The position numbers and the translations under genes are program-made. Under the pieces are notes generated by a model that worked only from the letters and a program-made list of their open reading frames with translations, ran no database searches and was not told the origin of the DNA. A stretch of 64,000 nt of DNA. Source: Sporosarcina globispora (GTDB taxonomy: Bacteria > Bacillota > Bacilli > Bacillales > Cytobacillaceae). The stretch is from NCBI RefSeq assembly GCF_001274725.1, contig NZ_LGUF01000007.1, positions 2,177,629 to 2,241,628 on the forward strand, written 5' to 3'. Below are positions 43,328 to 54,100 of this stretch, one piece after another. The first letter of the stretch is position 1. Every line of letters begins with the position of its first letter.

Positions 43328-45847
43328 TTATGATCCAAATGGACTTACTATATGCCAAGCAAATTGAGCATTGATATTTGGATCAGCATTCACATTAATT
43401 CTGAACGATGTGCTAGTTACATTATTAATCCAAAATTTATACGCTGCCCCCATACCGTCAATAGACACTACAGAAATATTTCTTGCTGCAGGCGTTACAT
43501 CTAATCCGTGTGCAATATCAATAAAGGTTGTACCATTTAATATAGTACCTATCCCATCTGATTCTGTTTTAAAACCATGATTATCCTTTATTATTGCATT
43601 TGTAGTAAATCCTGCCAGTTCAATTGTCTTACCGATAAAACTACCTGTTGATGATGTTCTAAACCTATTACCAGTAATGATCGCCCCTGTACTGTCTGCA
43701 AAGTAGAAGCCCTTCGTTGCGACTGCTTGGGCTAATACTGTGTTATCGGTTGTGGTATGTCCCGATCCTACTTTTTGAATATCTAACAATGGATGATTTT
43801 GTGCCGTTTCAACTCGAATATCATTATTTGAATATCTTGCGTGTTGCCATCCACCTGTTGCTGTGGAAGGGACTCTAACAATCATTCCACCCAAGTTATC
43901 TCCGATACTTTTTACTGTTATGTGATTATTCGTAAGTTTAAATGCTTGAATATCCCCATTTCCAGTTTTATCGATGAAGTGACCTTTATCGAGAAGTACC
44001 ACGTTATTATCTATTAAATGACCGTTTTGAAGGCTAGTTCCGTTCATTAATATAGCCGCTCCGCTATGCTCACCGTAAAATTGATTACTTTGGATTATGG
44101 CTTGCCTGCCGTTGATTTTAATTAAACTAGCTCCAGTAGTACCGAAGAAAGAATCTCCCCCACGAAATAGACAGCCTACTACACGATTTTGAGTTTGAAG
44201 TGTCAATCCAAGCTGTTTATTTTGCCAAAACATACATCCATTAAATCCGCATCGCTCCACAGTACCATTAATACCAATTCGATTGTAATTGAACTTTGTA
44301 CCATGAAAATCTACATCCAGTAAAGTGCCATCTAAACCAATGTCGTTATATCGGAAATCGTTAACGCCAAAGTTAGGATGCTCGTTTTGTACCCACATAC
44401 CAACATTGTTGTACCAAAAGCGATTCCCATGAACAGGAACATAACGAACATGATTGTTTAATCGGACTGCAATATTTAAATAAGCAAAATAGCAATCTTG
44501 AATAAAAAATTGTTGTACCCAATTTTCGCCTATTGCTCCAAAATCAATACCATTCACTGTCGCTTTCCCATCAGGCTGATAGTTTAAACTGCCCCCATTC
44601 CCTATAATAGACATCCCTTTAAATCCACCAAACTCAACTGTTGCAACTTGGCTTATTTGAAAGATTGCCAACCCGTTAACAGCATTTGTAGGCGGTTTAA
44701 TGACAGTTGCCCCTGCTCCTGCCCCTTGCCAATACACGCAAGGGTCAAAAACAACACCTTGCACTCTGTAAGTACCGGGAGGAATAAGAACTACTCCACC
44801 GCCCTTCGACAAAATAAAATCGTGAGCCGCTTGGAATGCTATTGTATCATTCGCAATACCATCTCCTCTTGCCCCGAAACTTCTTACGTTTATTGCAATA
44901 TCAGTTACATGATCTTTAAGAATATTATAATTTTTAAGCTTTGTTACATCTAACTCGTCCTGTCCACCAATTTCATGAACGGAATTGTGTTTTTTAGTGA
45001 TACTTATTGTTCCTTCATACCACTTAGCAAATACAACTGTGCCTGCTGGAACACCTTCAGATAATGTGATAGTAGTTGAGTTTGTCTCAACATATCCTTG
45101 ACCACTTACCTGTGGAACCCCACCAACCCAAACCTCAATATTGCTCTCTCCAACAACATAATTCCCATTTGTGATAGTGAATACTTTTTGACCTTCAGTG
45201 GCAGTCCATGTTCTTTTGTTCATTGTTGCCTGTGGTGAAATAGTAGTCCAATATGTACCATTTAATGGAGTAATGCCAGCCGCAGCATTTAGAATACAAA
45301 TGTAATTTATTCCACCATATGTAACAACGTTCCCACTTTTATAGGCTTTGGTTGGATTGTATTCTCCTTTATGTCCTAAGTTATCTCCCTGCTCTCTAGC
45401 GTAATCGCCTGCAGAGATAGCGTCATTTTTAACTTGATCAACTTCAACAAATAACTGCTGAATCAGTGTCATATCCTTAGAGGTATCTACATCTTTCTCA
45501 CTGTCTATTAATATTTTCACTTTAAAAGGTCTGGTAGATATTCTATCTCCATCACTATCATGGAACTGGAGAGTAACACTTAAATCTCCAGTAATTTGCA
45601 TTTCAGTTGAACCAAAGTTATATACAATTTTTCCGTCTAAAACAGAAGCAAGACCTGAGACAACTAATCCATCAGGTCTTGTTAAAAGAACATGTACAGT
45701 ATTAATATTTGTTAAATCATATGGTTTCCCTTCATCGTATATAGAAAACACCAGTTTCGCAGAATCGTTTTGAACAAAAACTGGAACTTGAGTAGAAGTC
45801 GCTCTCTTGAAATCCAATATGAGGTAATATTCATTCTTTAATGCCAT
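43328..45847 (-). CDS. Baseplate upper protein with right-handed beta-helix (tailspike-like)
   Basis: An 839-residue protein. The first 150 residues are a BppU-type N-terminal domain (YYLILDFKRATSTQVPVFVQ ... MTLIQQLFVEVDQVK) that joins the baseplate. A short carbohydrate-binding-like part follows (EYNPTKAYKSGNVVTYGGINYICI, positions about 163-187, CBM5/12-like). From residue about 320 a pectate-lyase-3 beta-helix starts (VRSFGARGDGIANDTIAFQA ... GGGVVLIPPGTYRV) and fills most of the rest. Such proteins bind or cut surface polysaccharides of the host. The frame is complete. Confidence 0.82.
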   Translation of the reverse strand: MALKNEYYLILDFKRATSTQVPVFVQNDSAKLVFSIYDEGKPYDLTNINTVHVLLTRPDGLVVSGLASVLDGKIVYNFGSTEMQITGDLSVTLQFHDSDGDRISTRPFKVKILIDSEKDVDTSKDMTLIQQLFVEVDQVKNDAISAGDYAREQGDNLGHKGEYNPTKAYKSGNVVTYGGINYICILNAAAGITPLNGTYWTTISPQATMNKRTWTATEGQKVFTITNGNYVVGESNIEVWVGGVPQVSGQGYVETNSTTITLSEGVPAGTVVFAKWYEGTISITKKHNSVHEIGGQDELDVTKLKNYNILKDHVTDIAINVRSFGARGDGIANDTIAFQAAHDFILSKGGGVVLIPPGTYRVQGVVFDPCVYWQGAGAGATVIKPPTNAVNGLAIFQISQVATVEFGGFKGMSIIGNGGSLNYQPDGKATVNGIDFGAIGENWVQQFFIQDCYFAYLNIAVRLNNHVRYVPVHGNRFWYNNVGMWVQNEHPNFGVNDFRYNDIGLDGTLLDVDFHGTKFNYNRIGINGTVERCGFNGCMFWQNKQLGLTLQTQNRVVGCLFRGGDSFFGTTGASLIKINGRQAIIQSNQFYGEHSGAAILMNGTSLQNGHLIDNNVVLLDKGHFIDKTGNGDIQAFKLTNNHITVKSIGDNLGGMIVRVPSTATGGWQHARYSNNDIRVETAQNHPLLDIQKVGSGHTTTDNTVLAQAVATKGFYFADSTGAIITGNRFRTSSTGSFIGKTIELAGFTTNAIIKDNHGFKTESDGIGTILNGTTFIDIAHGLDVTPAARNISVVSIDGMGAAYKFWINNVTSTSFRINVNADPNINAQFAWHIVSPFGS

Positions 45848-45872
45848 TATCTCAACTCCTTAGTGGCAATTG

Positions 45873-46010
45873 TTAAATTATTTGCTCTTGCGGTGTAGCT
45901 AAAATCTGTTCAGCTTGTTCCTGTGTAATAAATTTCTTAGCGACATAACTGTTCACTTGCTGCTCTGATAAATTTCCGAACACCCACATATTTAAAATAA
46001 ATTGATACAT
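45873..46010 (-). CDS. XkdX-like small phage protein
   Basis: A 45-residue protein starting MYQFILNMWVFGNLSEQQVN, then YVAKKFITQEQAEQILATPQ. The size, the W near residue 9, the 'xVxxYVxxxxITxEQxxxI' pattern and the place between tail-fibre genes match XkdX-family proteins of Bacillus phages, whose role is unknown. AGGAGGAAT precedes ATG 46010. Confidence 0.75.
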   Translation of the reverse strand: MYQFILNMWVFGNLSEQQVNSYVAKKFITQEQAEQILATPQEQII

Positions 46011-46030
46011 TATTATTATTCCTCCTTAAT

Positions 46031-46348
46031 TTACATTGGCATAGAGTCCATTAATGAAATAATAGCCAATTCTGCTATCTCTAATCTTGATCTAAGTTCT
46101 GCATTTTCTTGCGTTAGCCTATCTTTTTCGCTGATACATTCTGATTTTTTATCTGAATTGATAATTTCCTCTGTCATTGTATCACCCTTAATTACTTCAA
46201 CTGTGTCATCGACAATTGAATATTGTACTTTTACTCCTAAAAGAGATCCCTCTACCCAAAAGATATTGTCATCTTCTACATATGGCTTTTGTACATTGTC
46301 AATTACATCAATAACTGTTTTGTTTGCATCATATAATAATATTTTCAT
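46031..46348 (-). CDS. Small phage tail accessory protein
   Basis: A 105-residue protein starting MKILLYDANKTVIDVIDNVQ. The first half is beta-rich (FWVEGSLLGVKVQYSIVDDT); the last third is a coiled coil (EKDRLTQENAELRSRLEIAE). It lies between the tail protein and the XkdX-like gene, the usual place of XkdW-like accessory proteins. The function is unknown. AGGAGAGATTAAACCT precedes its ATG. Confidence 0.6.
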   Translation of the reverse strand: MKILLYDANKTVIDVIDNVQKPYVEDDNIFWVEGSLLGVKVQYSIVDDTVEVIKGDTMTEEIINSDKKSECISEKDRLTQENAELRSRLEIAELAIISLMDSMPM

Positions 46349-46362
46349 AGGTTTAATCTCTC

Positions 46363-49300
46363 CTACGCATAAGTAATTTCCAAAGTAGCTGAGATACTAA
46401 ACTTTGCATAATTGCTTGATGAAGTTGAATCAACATATATTCCAATACCCTTGTAAGTTCCATTTTGGAATCCTGCATAAAAGCTACTTGGCAGAGTAAC
46501 CCATTTAGATTCTCCCCATCTAAATGAAGCTGGATATGCTTGAATACTCGGATAAGAAGGTTGACCAGCAGGTAAACTTGTATAATTGTGCGGTCTAAAA
46601 TAACAATTTACTGCTCCAGAACTTCCTCCATTATTTAATCTTGTAACTTTAATTCTTATTGACTTTATAGTTTTACCTGTTACTGTTGAAGAAGGGGAAG
46701 AGCCGAATATCCATAATCCACGATATACTCCATATCCACCATAATATCCCTGAACAACTGTATTTCCGTTCAACCAACTTCCACCAAAATTATCTCTCCA
46801 TGCATTCCCTGTAGTTGATCCAAATCTTTTTGTTGTCTCAACAGGACTAGGAGGTGAAGGAGGAGTTATTGTAGGATAGGTATATGTAGCATGAATCTGT
46901 CCACCATGAGAAGCAGATGAGTTGGCTGAAGAGCCTAATGGTGCTTTACCTGTTCCAACAGCAAATCCACCTTGAGCATAGACTCCATACTGTGAAGCTT
47001 GACCAGTAGTATCCTCAATCCATGCAGTTGATCCGTATCTTGCACAAATCCCTAGAGTTACATTACGTACATCACAGTTTATTATTTGACCAAACCCACT
47101 CTGCAGAATATCAAAACCACGTTCTGAATTATTGCCGTATAGATTAATATACTCAAATACCGCATAGTTATTTTGAAATGATGATACGACAGAGTAACTG
47201 CTAGGTCTTCCGTTAATAGTGAAATTTCTAAACCTAATGTTTATTAGATTTCCACCTGCTGAAAGATTCCCAACAATTTTAGTGGAGTTTTGCCTTTGAC
47301 CATCTATTGTGATTGAACCCTTACCTGTATAACCCCTAAGAGCAATATCTTCATATAAAACTGAATCTGCAGCTATCCAAATTTGACAGTTACCATCATA
47401 AGAAGCAGGTATTCTCCTTAGAGCCTCCGTGATACTTGCTAATGGGGCATACCAACTAGTTCCATGATTTTCATCATCTGGAGCAACTGAACCTGTATAC
47501 TCAGTTAAAATTCTATCAGACACATAGAAAACAAGGTTTTCTGCAGAGTAAGTTACAATTGAAGGCGATTCTAACTTAGCAACATAGAGTTGATCAAATC
47601 CTCTTCTTTCAGCATCAAGGTCTACGGAAATCTCTCCAAATTCATTTAATATCTTGAGGTTTCCATTTCCATTTCCTTCTCCACCAAGAGTAATTTGACC
47701 GCCTTTCATTACATCGAAGGCTAGTGTTCCAAGAATAGTGGTGAAAGCACTAAAGTCAATTGTCTTTGTCTCGGCATCAATTAATGTGATTGGATTTTCA
47801 TCACCAGTAATAATTTTTAATCTCTTTGCCACTAAATCATTAGCAGTTAATTTACCGTTTGAATCAACATAAAAAACATCTGTCCATTCGGAAGATGCTA
47901 TATCTTTTACTTGTATTTTGATTCCCTCAGTTGCATTAAGAATTGTCTTAACTAAATCATCTGATGAAGTGGCTGTGAATCCTTCTTCTGGTGATATTCT
48001 AATTCCGTTATCAATATCAGTTGAGTCTGAATTGCTTACAAGTCTAAATGAAGCATTTTCAATTGTGACTCCTTCATTGTTGAATAGGAATTTACCACTG
48101 TCATTTTCAAGAGTCAATAATTGACCAATGAGAATTTTACCGATGATTTGCTCTCCCACGATTCCTGAGCCTGTAATCGCATGTTTAAAAGTTAATCCAC
48201 CATCATCAGACACAGCAAGAATGCCATTATTTGCTCTAAGTACCAATAAAGGATCATCAGGACTTGTAATTGTGATACCTCTACGATTAATTTCAACTGA
48301 ATTATTTAATCCTGCTTTTAATTCTCTTGCTGCAGCATCCCAAATATTATTAATTAACTCTTCAACCGAGTTTCCTGTATCCGTAATTGTGTCATATTTA
48401 TGTTTGTTCATTTGCAGTGTAGTGGAAGTGGACATAGCATTTGACAAAATATCTTTTACAATATCATCGGCATTATTAATATCTAGTATGTCGGAAATGA
48501 CAATATCAATATCTGTATCATCTTCGCCATTTCGATTTACTTCTAGCAACCTTAACTTTGCATCTATTCCAAACTTCTCGTAGTGTACAGTAATAATGTC
48601 GCCAGTTTTTAATTTCTTCCAGTCTTTATGGCATTCTACAACATTTAAGAAATTAACAATATTCATATTTAAAACAGTCTTAGGCTTCCTTAGCTTTTTA
48701 AACTGTTTAATTCCGAATTCATATAAATCTTCAGCATCTACAATATTGTCATCAGTTACTTCTTTTGTAATTTCAAATTGATTTCTTTCAATGATTTGCT
48801 CAGGAGTAAAGTTTGTTTCTAGAGAAAGGGAAGTTTGCAACTCTCTAATTGAATTCATTACTGCATCTACTTCTGCTTGAGCAGTATCTACCTCAGCTTT
48901 CTTAGCATCAACTTCTCCTTGTTTAATTACTTCGTTATATTTCTTAATTAAGTCTGCTTCATTGTCTGCCGTTTCCATTTCTTCAGGTGTAATTTGGAAT
49001 CCAATGAAATCCCAATCTACCGCACCTTTACCCGATACGACAATTTTATATTCTTCTCCACCAGTAAATTTTTCAACTACTTGCCATTCTCCAACATTTA
49101 GATCTTTAACAACATCATTAAATTTAAATGTTAAATCTGTTTTTGAAGAGATAATTCCCATTAAAACGTAACTTTTATTTGGAACTATATTACATGGGAA
49201 AGTTTCAGGTATAGTGTTTGCTTTACGTGAGTATTTTTGTCTTGTATACGTTCCTAGTGCTTGTTGAGAGACTACAATATCCTGAATACGGATTAATTCT

Positions 49301-50262
49301 GCTTCAAGAGTATCATATTCATTTTGAATAGTTGTTAGCATTTCTTGTTTCGATTTAAGATCAGTAAGTAAATTACTGAATGTATCTCTACTTGCTTCAA
49401 TTTTATTATTATAGTCAATAATTGCATGACACAAGTCGTCTTCCATATAAGCACTATGACTAATTACATTCCTATTTTCATCTCTATCAAAGTCATCTAG
49501 GAAATATGAGAAGTCTTCAATATATCCTGAACCTGTAGGATTTACAGTATGTAGAGATAATCCCTCTGAACCATAAACTTCAAGCTGTGTAACCATTTCA
49601 TCTGCGTCTTCAGTTTTATTTAAAGACTTAAGATATTTTCCATAACTGATACGAAGACCTTTATCTTCTCCGATATTTTCTTCTTCCCAAAAATTAATTC
49701 TCCTGTTTACTGTATCCCATTCAATCAAAGCTCCAAAAGTTTTTGCTAGTTCGTAAATACCATTCAAGTCAGTACCAGTGTGTTCAAAGGTGCGAAATTT
49801 AGTGAGGAAATATTCGTCAACATGACCTATACTCCAAATTGAATTACTTAATAAGGCATTTCCGATGTCCTCTAAATTTTCACTTTCTCTTTTAAACTCT
49901 CGTACTGTTTTATCATTTAATTCATATCCAAGACTAAAGATTGTAACTTTCTTGAAGTCAGAATCATCCATACTATCCTCAATTTGACGTATCACAAACC
50001 ACTCTTCATAATCGCCTTCAACAGCCTTAATGAGAAATCTTGGTCTAATTTTATCTATATTTGGATTTTTAATTATTTCATCTTTAACTTGGATATCATA
50101 AGGAATCTCAAAATTAATCTCACTGATATGAGAAAATTTAAGGTTAAAGGAAGGGATTTTAGCCTCTTTAAGTGAAGCAATAATATCCCTATTCATATTT
50201 GGTTTTGCTAAGTACAGCTTTATTTCATTCGGCTTTAAATTTGAATTAATTGCCCCTAGCAT
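46363..50262 (-). CDS. Phage tail/adsorption protein (Tal-like) with beta-helix C terminus
   Basis: A 1,299-residue protein. Its first 380 residues have the fold of the baseplate hub protein Tal/gp27-like 'prophage endopeptidase tail' (SFNLKFSHISEINFEIPYDI, DGNEWFVIRQIEDSM-like EEWFVIRQIEDS). A coiled coil follows near 300-340 and 440-480 (QGEVDAKKAEVDTAQAEVDA). The middle part resembles tail-needle beta structure, and from about 930 a right-handed beta-helix region begins (GTSWYAPLASITEALRRIPA). The last 200 residues (SSTVTGKTIKSIRIKVTRLN) look like a carbohydrate-binding jelly roll. It joins the tail tip and receptor binding; it follows the distal tail gene by 15 bp. Confidence 0.75.
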   Translation of the reverse strand: MLGAINSNLKPNEIKLYLAKPNMNRDIIASLKEAKIPSFNLKFSHISEINFEIPYDIQVKDEIIKNPNIDKIRPRFLIKAVEGDYEEWFVIRQIEDSMDDSDFKKVTIFSLGYELNDKTVREFKRESENLEDIGNALLSNSIWSIGHVDEYFLTKFRTFEHTGTDLNGIYELAKTFGALIEWDTVNRRINFWEEENIGEDKGLRISYGKYLKSLNKTEDADEMVTQLEVYGSEGLSLHTVNPTGSGYIEDFSYFLDDFDRDENRNVISHSAYMEDDLCHAIIDYNNKIEASRDTFSNLLTDLKSKQEMLTTIQNEYDTLEAELIRIQDIVVSQQALGTYTRQKYSRKANTIPETFPCNIVPNKSYVLMGIISSKTDLTFKFNDVVKDLNVGEWQVVEKFTGGEEYKIVVSGKGAVDWDFIGFQITPEEMETADNEADLIKKYNEVIKQGEVDAKKAEVDTAQAEVDAVMNSIRELQTSLSLETNFTPEQIIERNQFEITKEVTDDNIVDAEDLYEFGIKQFKKLRKPKTVLNMNIVNFLNVVECHKDWKKLKTGDIITVHYEKFGIDAKLRLLEVNRNGEDDTDIDIVISDILDINNADDIVKDILSNAMSTSTTLQMNKHKYDTITDTGNSVEELINNIWDAAARELKAGLNNSVEINRRGITITSPDDPLLVLRANNGILAVSDDGGLTFKHAITGSGIVGEQIIGKILIGQLLTLENDSGKFLFNNEGVTIENASFRLVSNSDSTDIDNGIRISPEEGFTATSSDDLVKTILNATEGIKIQVKDIASSEWTDVFYVDSNGKLTANDLVAKRLKIITGDENPITLIDAETKTIDFSAFTTILGTLAFDVMKGGQITLGGEGNGNGNLKILNEFGEISVDLDAERRGFDQLYVAKLESPSIVTYSAENLVFYVSDRILTEYTGSVAPDDENHGTSWYAPLASITEALRRIPASYDGNCQIWIAADSVLYEDIALRGYTGKGSITIDGQRQNSTKIVGNLSAGGNLINIRFRNFTINGRPSSYSVVSSFQNNYAVFEYINLYGNNSERGFDILQSGFGQIINCDVRNVTLGICARYGSTAWIEDTTGQASQYGVYAQGGFAVGTGKAPLGSSANSSASHGGQIHATYTYPTITPPSPPSPVETTKRFGSTTGNAWRDNFGGSWLNGNTVVQGYYGGYGVYRGLWIFGSSPSSTVTGKTIKSIRIKVTRLNNGGSSGAVNCYFRPHNYTSLPAGQPSYPSIQAYPASFRWGESKWVTLPSSFYAGFQNGTYKGIGIYVDSTSSSNYAKFSISATLEITYA

Positions 50263-50277
50263 ACCTTCACCTCCTAT

Positions 50278-51057
50278 CTAGGATACATAAATATATTCAT
50301 ATTTGAATTGAATCTTACATTTACCATAAACAATTAAATCATTATGACCTTTTACTAGATCAAGGAAATTTAAATTGAAGTCCTTCATTCGGTACATATG
50401 AGGAATGTCGGTTTCAATTTCTTCACTCTCGTTGTCAATTGTTATGGTTTCGTTAGATGCAAGTCCTGTAAACTTAAATTCAGAGTTATTGTTTGATTGG
50501 TTAACAATACTGATATCTCCCTCAGCAGTAGTGATTAGATTTATAAATGGTTTTGTTTCAATATGACCGCCATTATAAATTGAAATGGATACACCTGCTG
50601 ATGTATTATCTCTCAAATCATATTCAACCGTGTCAAATACAGGTGAATATAAATATGGACTATTTGATCTCATAGTTAAAGAAAGGTATCCTTCACCGTT
50701 TCCGTTATGAAGATGTTTAATTTCTCCAGTAGGCATACAATAAATAATTTTAATTTGCTCAGTGCCCATTACATAGAAAGGTTGATAACTCATTTGATTA
50801 AGCCATTGAATAGCCTCTTCAAATTCTTCATCTGTGTATCCGTGTTCAAAGTAAACATTTATGGGGAATTCCAATGGATCTTGCTCTACGCTATGGAGAT
50901 AACTTTTTGCTCTTCCTCTTATTCGTGTTTCATTTATGTTTCTATTTGAAATAGTGGTTTCTTCAAATAACCCACTATCTGTTTGTATATTTAATGCCCC
51001 CATTACTTCAGAGTCAATTCCTGCGTAATGAAAGTGTTCATATTGGTAGATTGCCAT
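50278..51057 (-). CDS. Distal tail protein (Dit-like)
   Basis: A 259-residue protein from ATG 51057, which follows GGAGTGAAAA; the frame is open 15 codons more. It has the Dit N-terminal pattern YEHFHYAGIDSEVMGALNIQ ... RGRAKSYLHSVEQDPLEFPI and the later conserved block MRSNSPYLYSPVFDTVEYDL. Dit forms the hexameric ring at the tail tip to which the Tal-like protein binds. In SPbeta the gene at this position is yomH. Confidence 0.85.
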   Translation of the reverse strand: MAIYQYEHFHYAGIDSEVMGALNIQTDSGLFEETTISNRNINETRIRGRAKSYLHSVEQDPLEFPINVYFEHGYTDEEFEEAIQWLNQMSYQPFYVMGTEQIKIIYCMPTGEIKHLHNGNGEGYLSLTMRSNSPYLYSPVFDTVEYDLRDNTSAGVSISIYNGGHIETKPFINLITTAEGDISIVNQSNNNSEFKFTGLASNETITIDNESEEIETDIPHMYRMKDFNLNFLDLVKGHNDLIVYGKCKIQFKYEYIYVS

Positions 51058-51128
51058 TTCTTTTTCACTCCGATCATTTTCAAAATGAAAAAGGAATGGC
51101 AATAAAAGCCATCCCTCTTACAAAATTA

Positions 51129-54100
51129 TTATTTACCTATTTTCTTTAATCCTTTTACTAGTTCTCCAAAAGCAACTTTCCCACCTTGTTTATCACCTGT
51201 CAATGTATCTATGTTGAAGTTAAGATTATAAACAATTTGTGAATCTGGTGTAGCAAGTTTTAATCCTCCAAGAATACTTGTTAAATCAGGAATCTTAACC
51301 ATACTCCTAAGCAACTTAACACTTTCAAGCATGTTCTTAGTGTCTTCCTTGTTTAAAACGAGTTCCTTTTCATGGAGCATAGCAAGACCTTCATCATTAC
51401 CCGTGTAACCGCCCGATTTGAATTGCTGGAACTGAACATGATGAGGCATGTTTGTGACCCAATGGTTTTTACCTACGTTAAACTGACCGCCCCATTTGTC
51501 ATCATATCCATATACCCTATAAACTTCACCTGGGTTTAGTCCTCGTACATATTGTAGCTTGCCGTTCTTACGAGTCCAAAGTTTAATAGGTTTCTTGATG
51601 ATTATCTTACCCGTTTTATTCTTTTCTGGTTGGTTTGCTTCCTCTTGATCACGATCATTTTCTTTATCTTCTGCATACTTGTCTTGACCTGAAGTAGTAT
51701 TGTCAACATCTTGAAATAACTTCTTAATACTTTCAGATATTGCACTAATATTCTCTTTCGCACGATTTAGAGCATCAGCAATATTTTTAGATATACTATC
51801 ACCAAGAATCTTACCATTGTCAGATACATATTTAGCCATTTCAGTAAGTTTATCTTTGTAGTAGTCAATATTACCATTCATGATATCTTCCCGAATCTTA
51901 GCCCACTCACGCTCATCCTCTAAAAGATCTTCATAGAATTGCTCAATTTGTTCACGCTGCTTGTCAAGTTCTTCTTGTCTCTTCTCCCAAGCGTCATTTT
52001 CCATTTCACGCTCTTTGTCAAGTTGCTCTTGTTTAGCATCACGCTCATCTTGCAAAGCCTGTCTTCTTAATTCAAGCGCGCGATCATTTTTAAATTCTTC
52101 AATATCTTCCAATTGCTCGGCAAGCTCTTCTTCAAGTCTTAATTTTTCTTTCTTAGCCCACTCGCTATCATCCATAGCAAGTGCATTAATTTTATCTTGA
52201 AGTTTTTGTGCTTCAGTCTGTTTCTTACCTAATTCTTTTTCGTAATCATCCGATGCTTCTTGATCATCTAAGGCTCTTAGTTGTTTGTCATATTGTTCAT
52301 CTATTGCCTTACTCTGCTCATCAAGTTCCTTCATCTTGTCATTATGAGCTTTTTCTTCTTTCTTGCGTATATCGTCAAGCTGCTTTAATTTAATTTCACG
52401 TTCGGCATCATATGCCTCTTTCATAGCTTCAATATATGAATCGGCAATACTTTCATATATTTCTTCTATGGATTCTTTTTGGTCAAAGATAGATACATCA
52501 ATATCGGATAATGAATCTTTCCACTTTTGGATTTCCTCAGCATTTTGTTGTAAGGCTTCATCATTACCTGCTAGTTCTTTTCGAATTGCATTTAAGCTAT
52601 CAATGTTTTCAAGGATAGCTTTACGTTGACTCAATAACACATCTAGCCGATCTCTATTCAATTGAAGAATTGCTTCTTCGTCTTCAGGATCAGCCATATG
52701 AATACTGTCGTCAATTTTATCTAACTGTTTGCTAATTTTCTCAGAAACTTTTTCAATTTGCTTTAGAACATTATCCAATTTCAACTGAGAAGCTTCGTTT
52801 GCTAATTCTTGCATAGCATCTTGTGCTTCTAATATAGAAACTTTTAATTCTAAATACCTATCATTCAATTCCTTCTTTTGTTGTTCGTCTAGATTCTGAC
52901 TAGCACGAACTTGATCAATCATTGCCTTTTCTCGTTCCATTGCAACAATTTTTTCATGATGATAGCGTTTTTGATGATTTTGTAGGTCAATATATTCTCG
53001 ACTTGCTTTGTTGTATAATTCCTGTTGCTGCTTAGAAAGTTGAAGCTTATAATCCAATTTTTCTACTTCATCACCATATCTAGCTAAACTAGCAAGAGTC
53101 TTTTCCCACTCTAAAGCATTTACCTGAGTATGAACATCGTAGAAAGCATCACGAACGTCTAATAGTTTTGCTTCTAATTCTGACTTTTGTGCTTCAGTAA
53201 GACCTTTATTAAGTCTGACTTGATCAGAAATAAATTTCATTTCATCTTGGTAAACTTTACGTTGGCTAGTTAGCAGATTGATTTGACTTTGCAAATTACC
53301 CTTGTAATATTCACTTTGACTTTCAAGATATTTATTCTGATTCGCTTGATAAATTTTTAAGTGAGATTGAATCTGCCTAACAACCAAGTCATATTGTGCA
53401 AGTTGAGAATTGATTAACTCCATTTGTAATTGAGCAATTTGATTCTCAATATCCAAGGCATCCATTTTCAGGTCAATTAATTCTGATTTTGCTTGATCTA
53501 TAAGCTGCATTTGATCTGCAACGGAAGAACTTGTTACTGCACTCAATTGTTGCATGTACGTCTGAGGATCTACAGGTTTACCACCTGACTCAATTTGAAG
53601 ATGAAGATGCGCACCAGTGGATTGACCAGTGTTTCCAACTTTGCCAAGTTGTTGTCCTGCAGAAACTCTTTGACCTGCCTTAACATTGAGTCCTTTTTGC
53701 ATATGCATATATTTAGCAACAGTTCCATCGTCTTGTTGAACAACTACCCAATAACCTGCGGATTTACTGTATGCAGCAGTAATAACCTTACCATTGTTTA
53801 ATGCCTTTACTGGATCACCTTGTCTACCGTTTGCCAAGTCTAAACCTTTGTGATTATAACTACCTCTGTCTTCATTGAAGCTAGAAGTTACTCTGAAGTT
53901 TTTTAGGTAGTAATCAGCAACACTTTTAGAGGCAGAACTTGCAACCGAAGCTCCTACAGAATTAACCGTTCCTGTGAACTGTGACCAGAATTTATTTACA
54001 CCATTGACCCAGTTCTTGTTAAGTCCAGTTGGATCATTTGCAACACCAACAGGAGCATATTTCTTTTGGATAGCCTCAACTGATGTCAACCCTTTAGAAG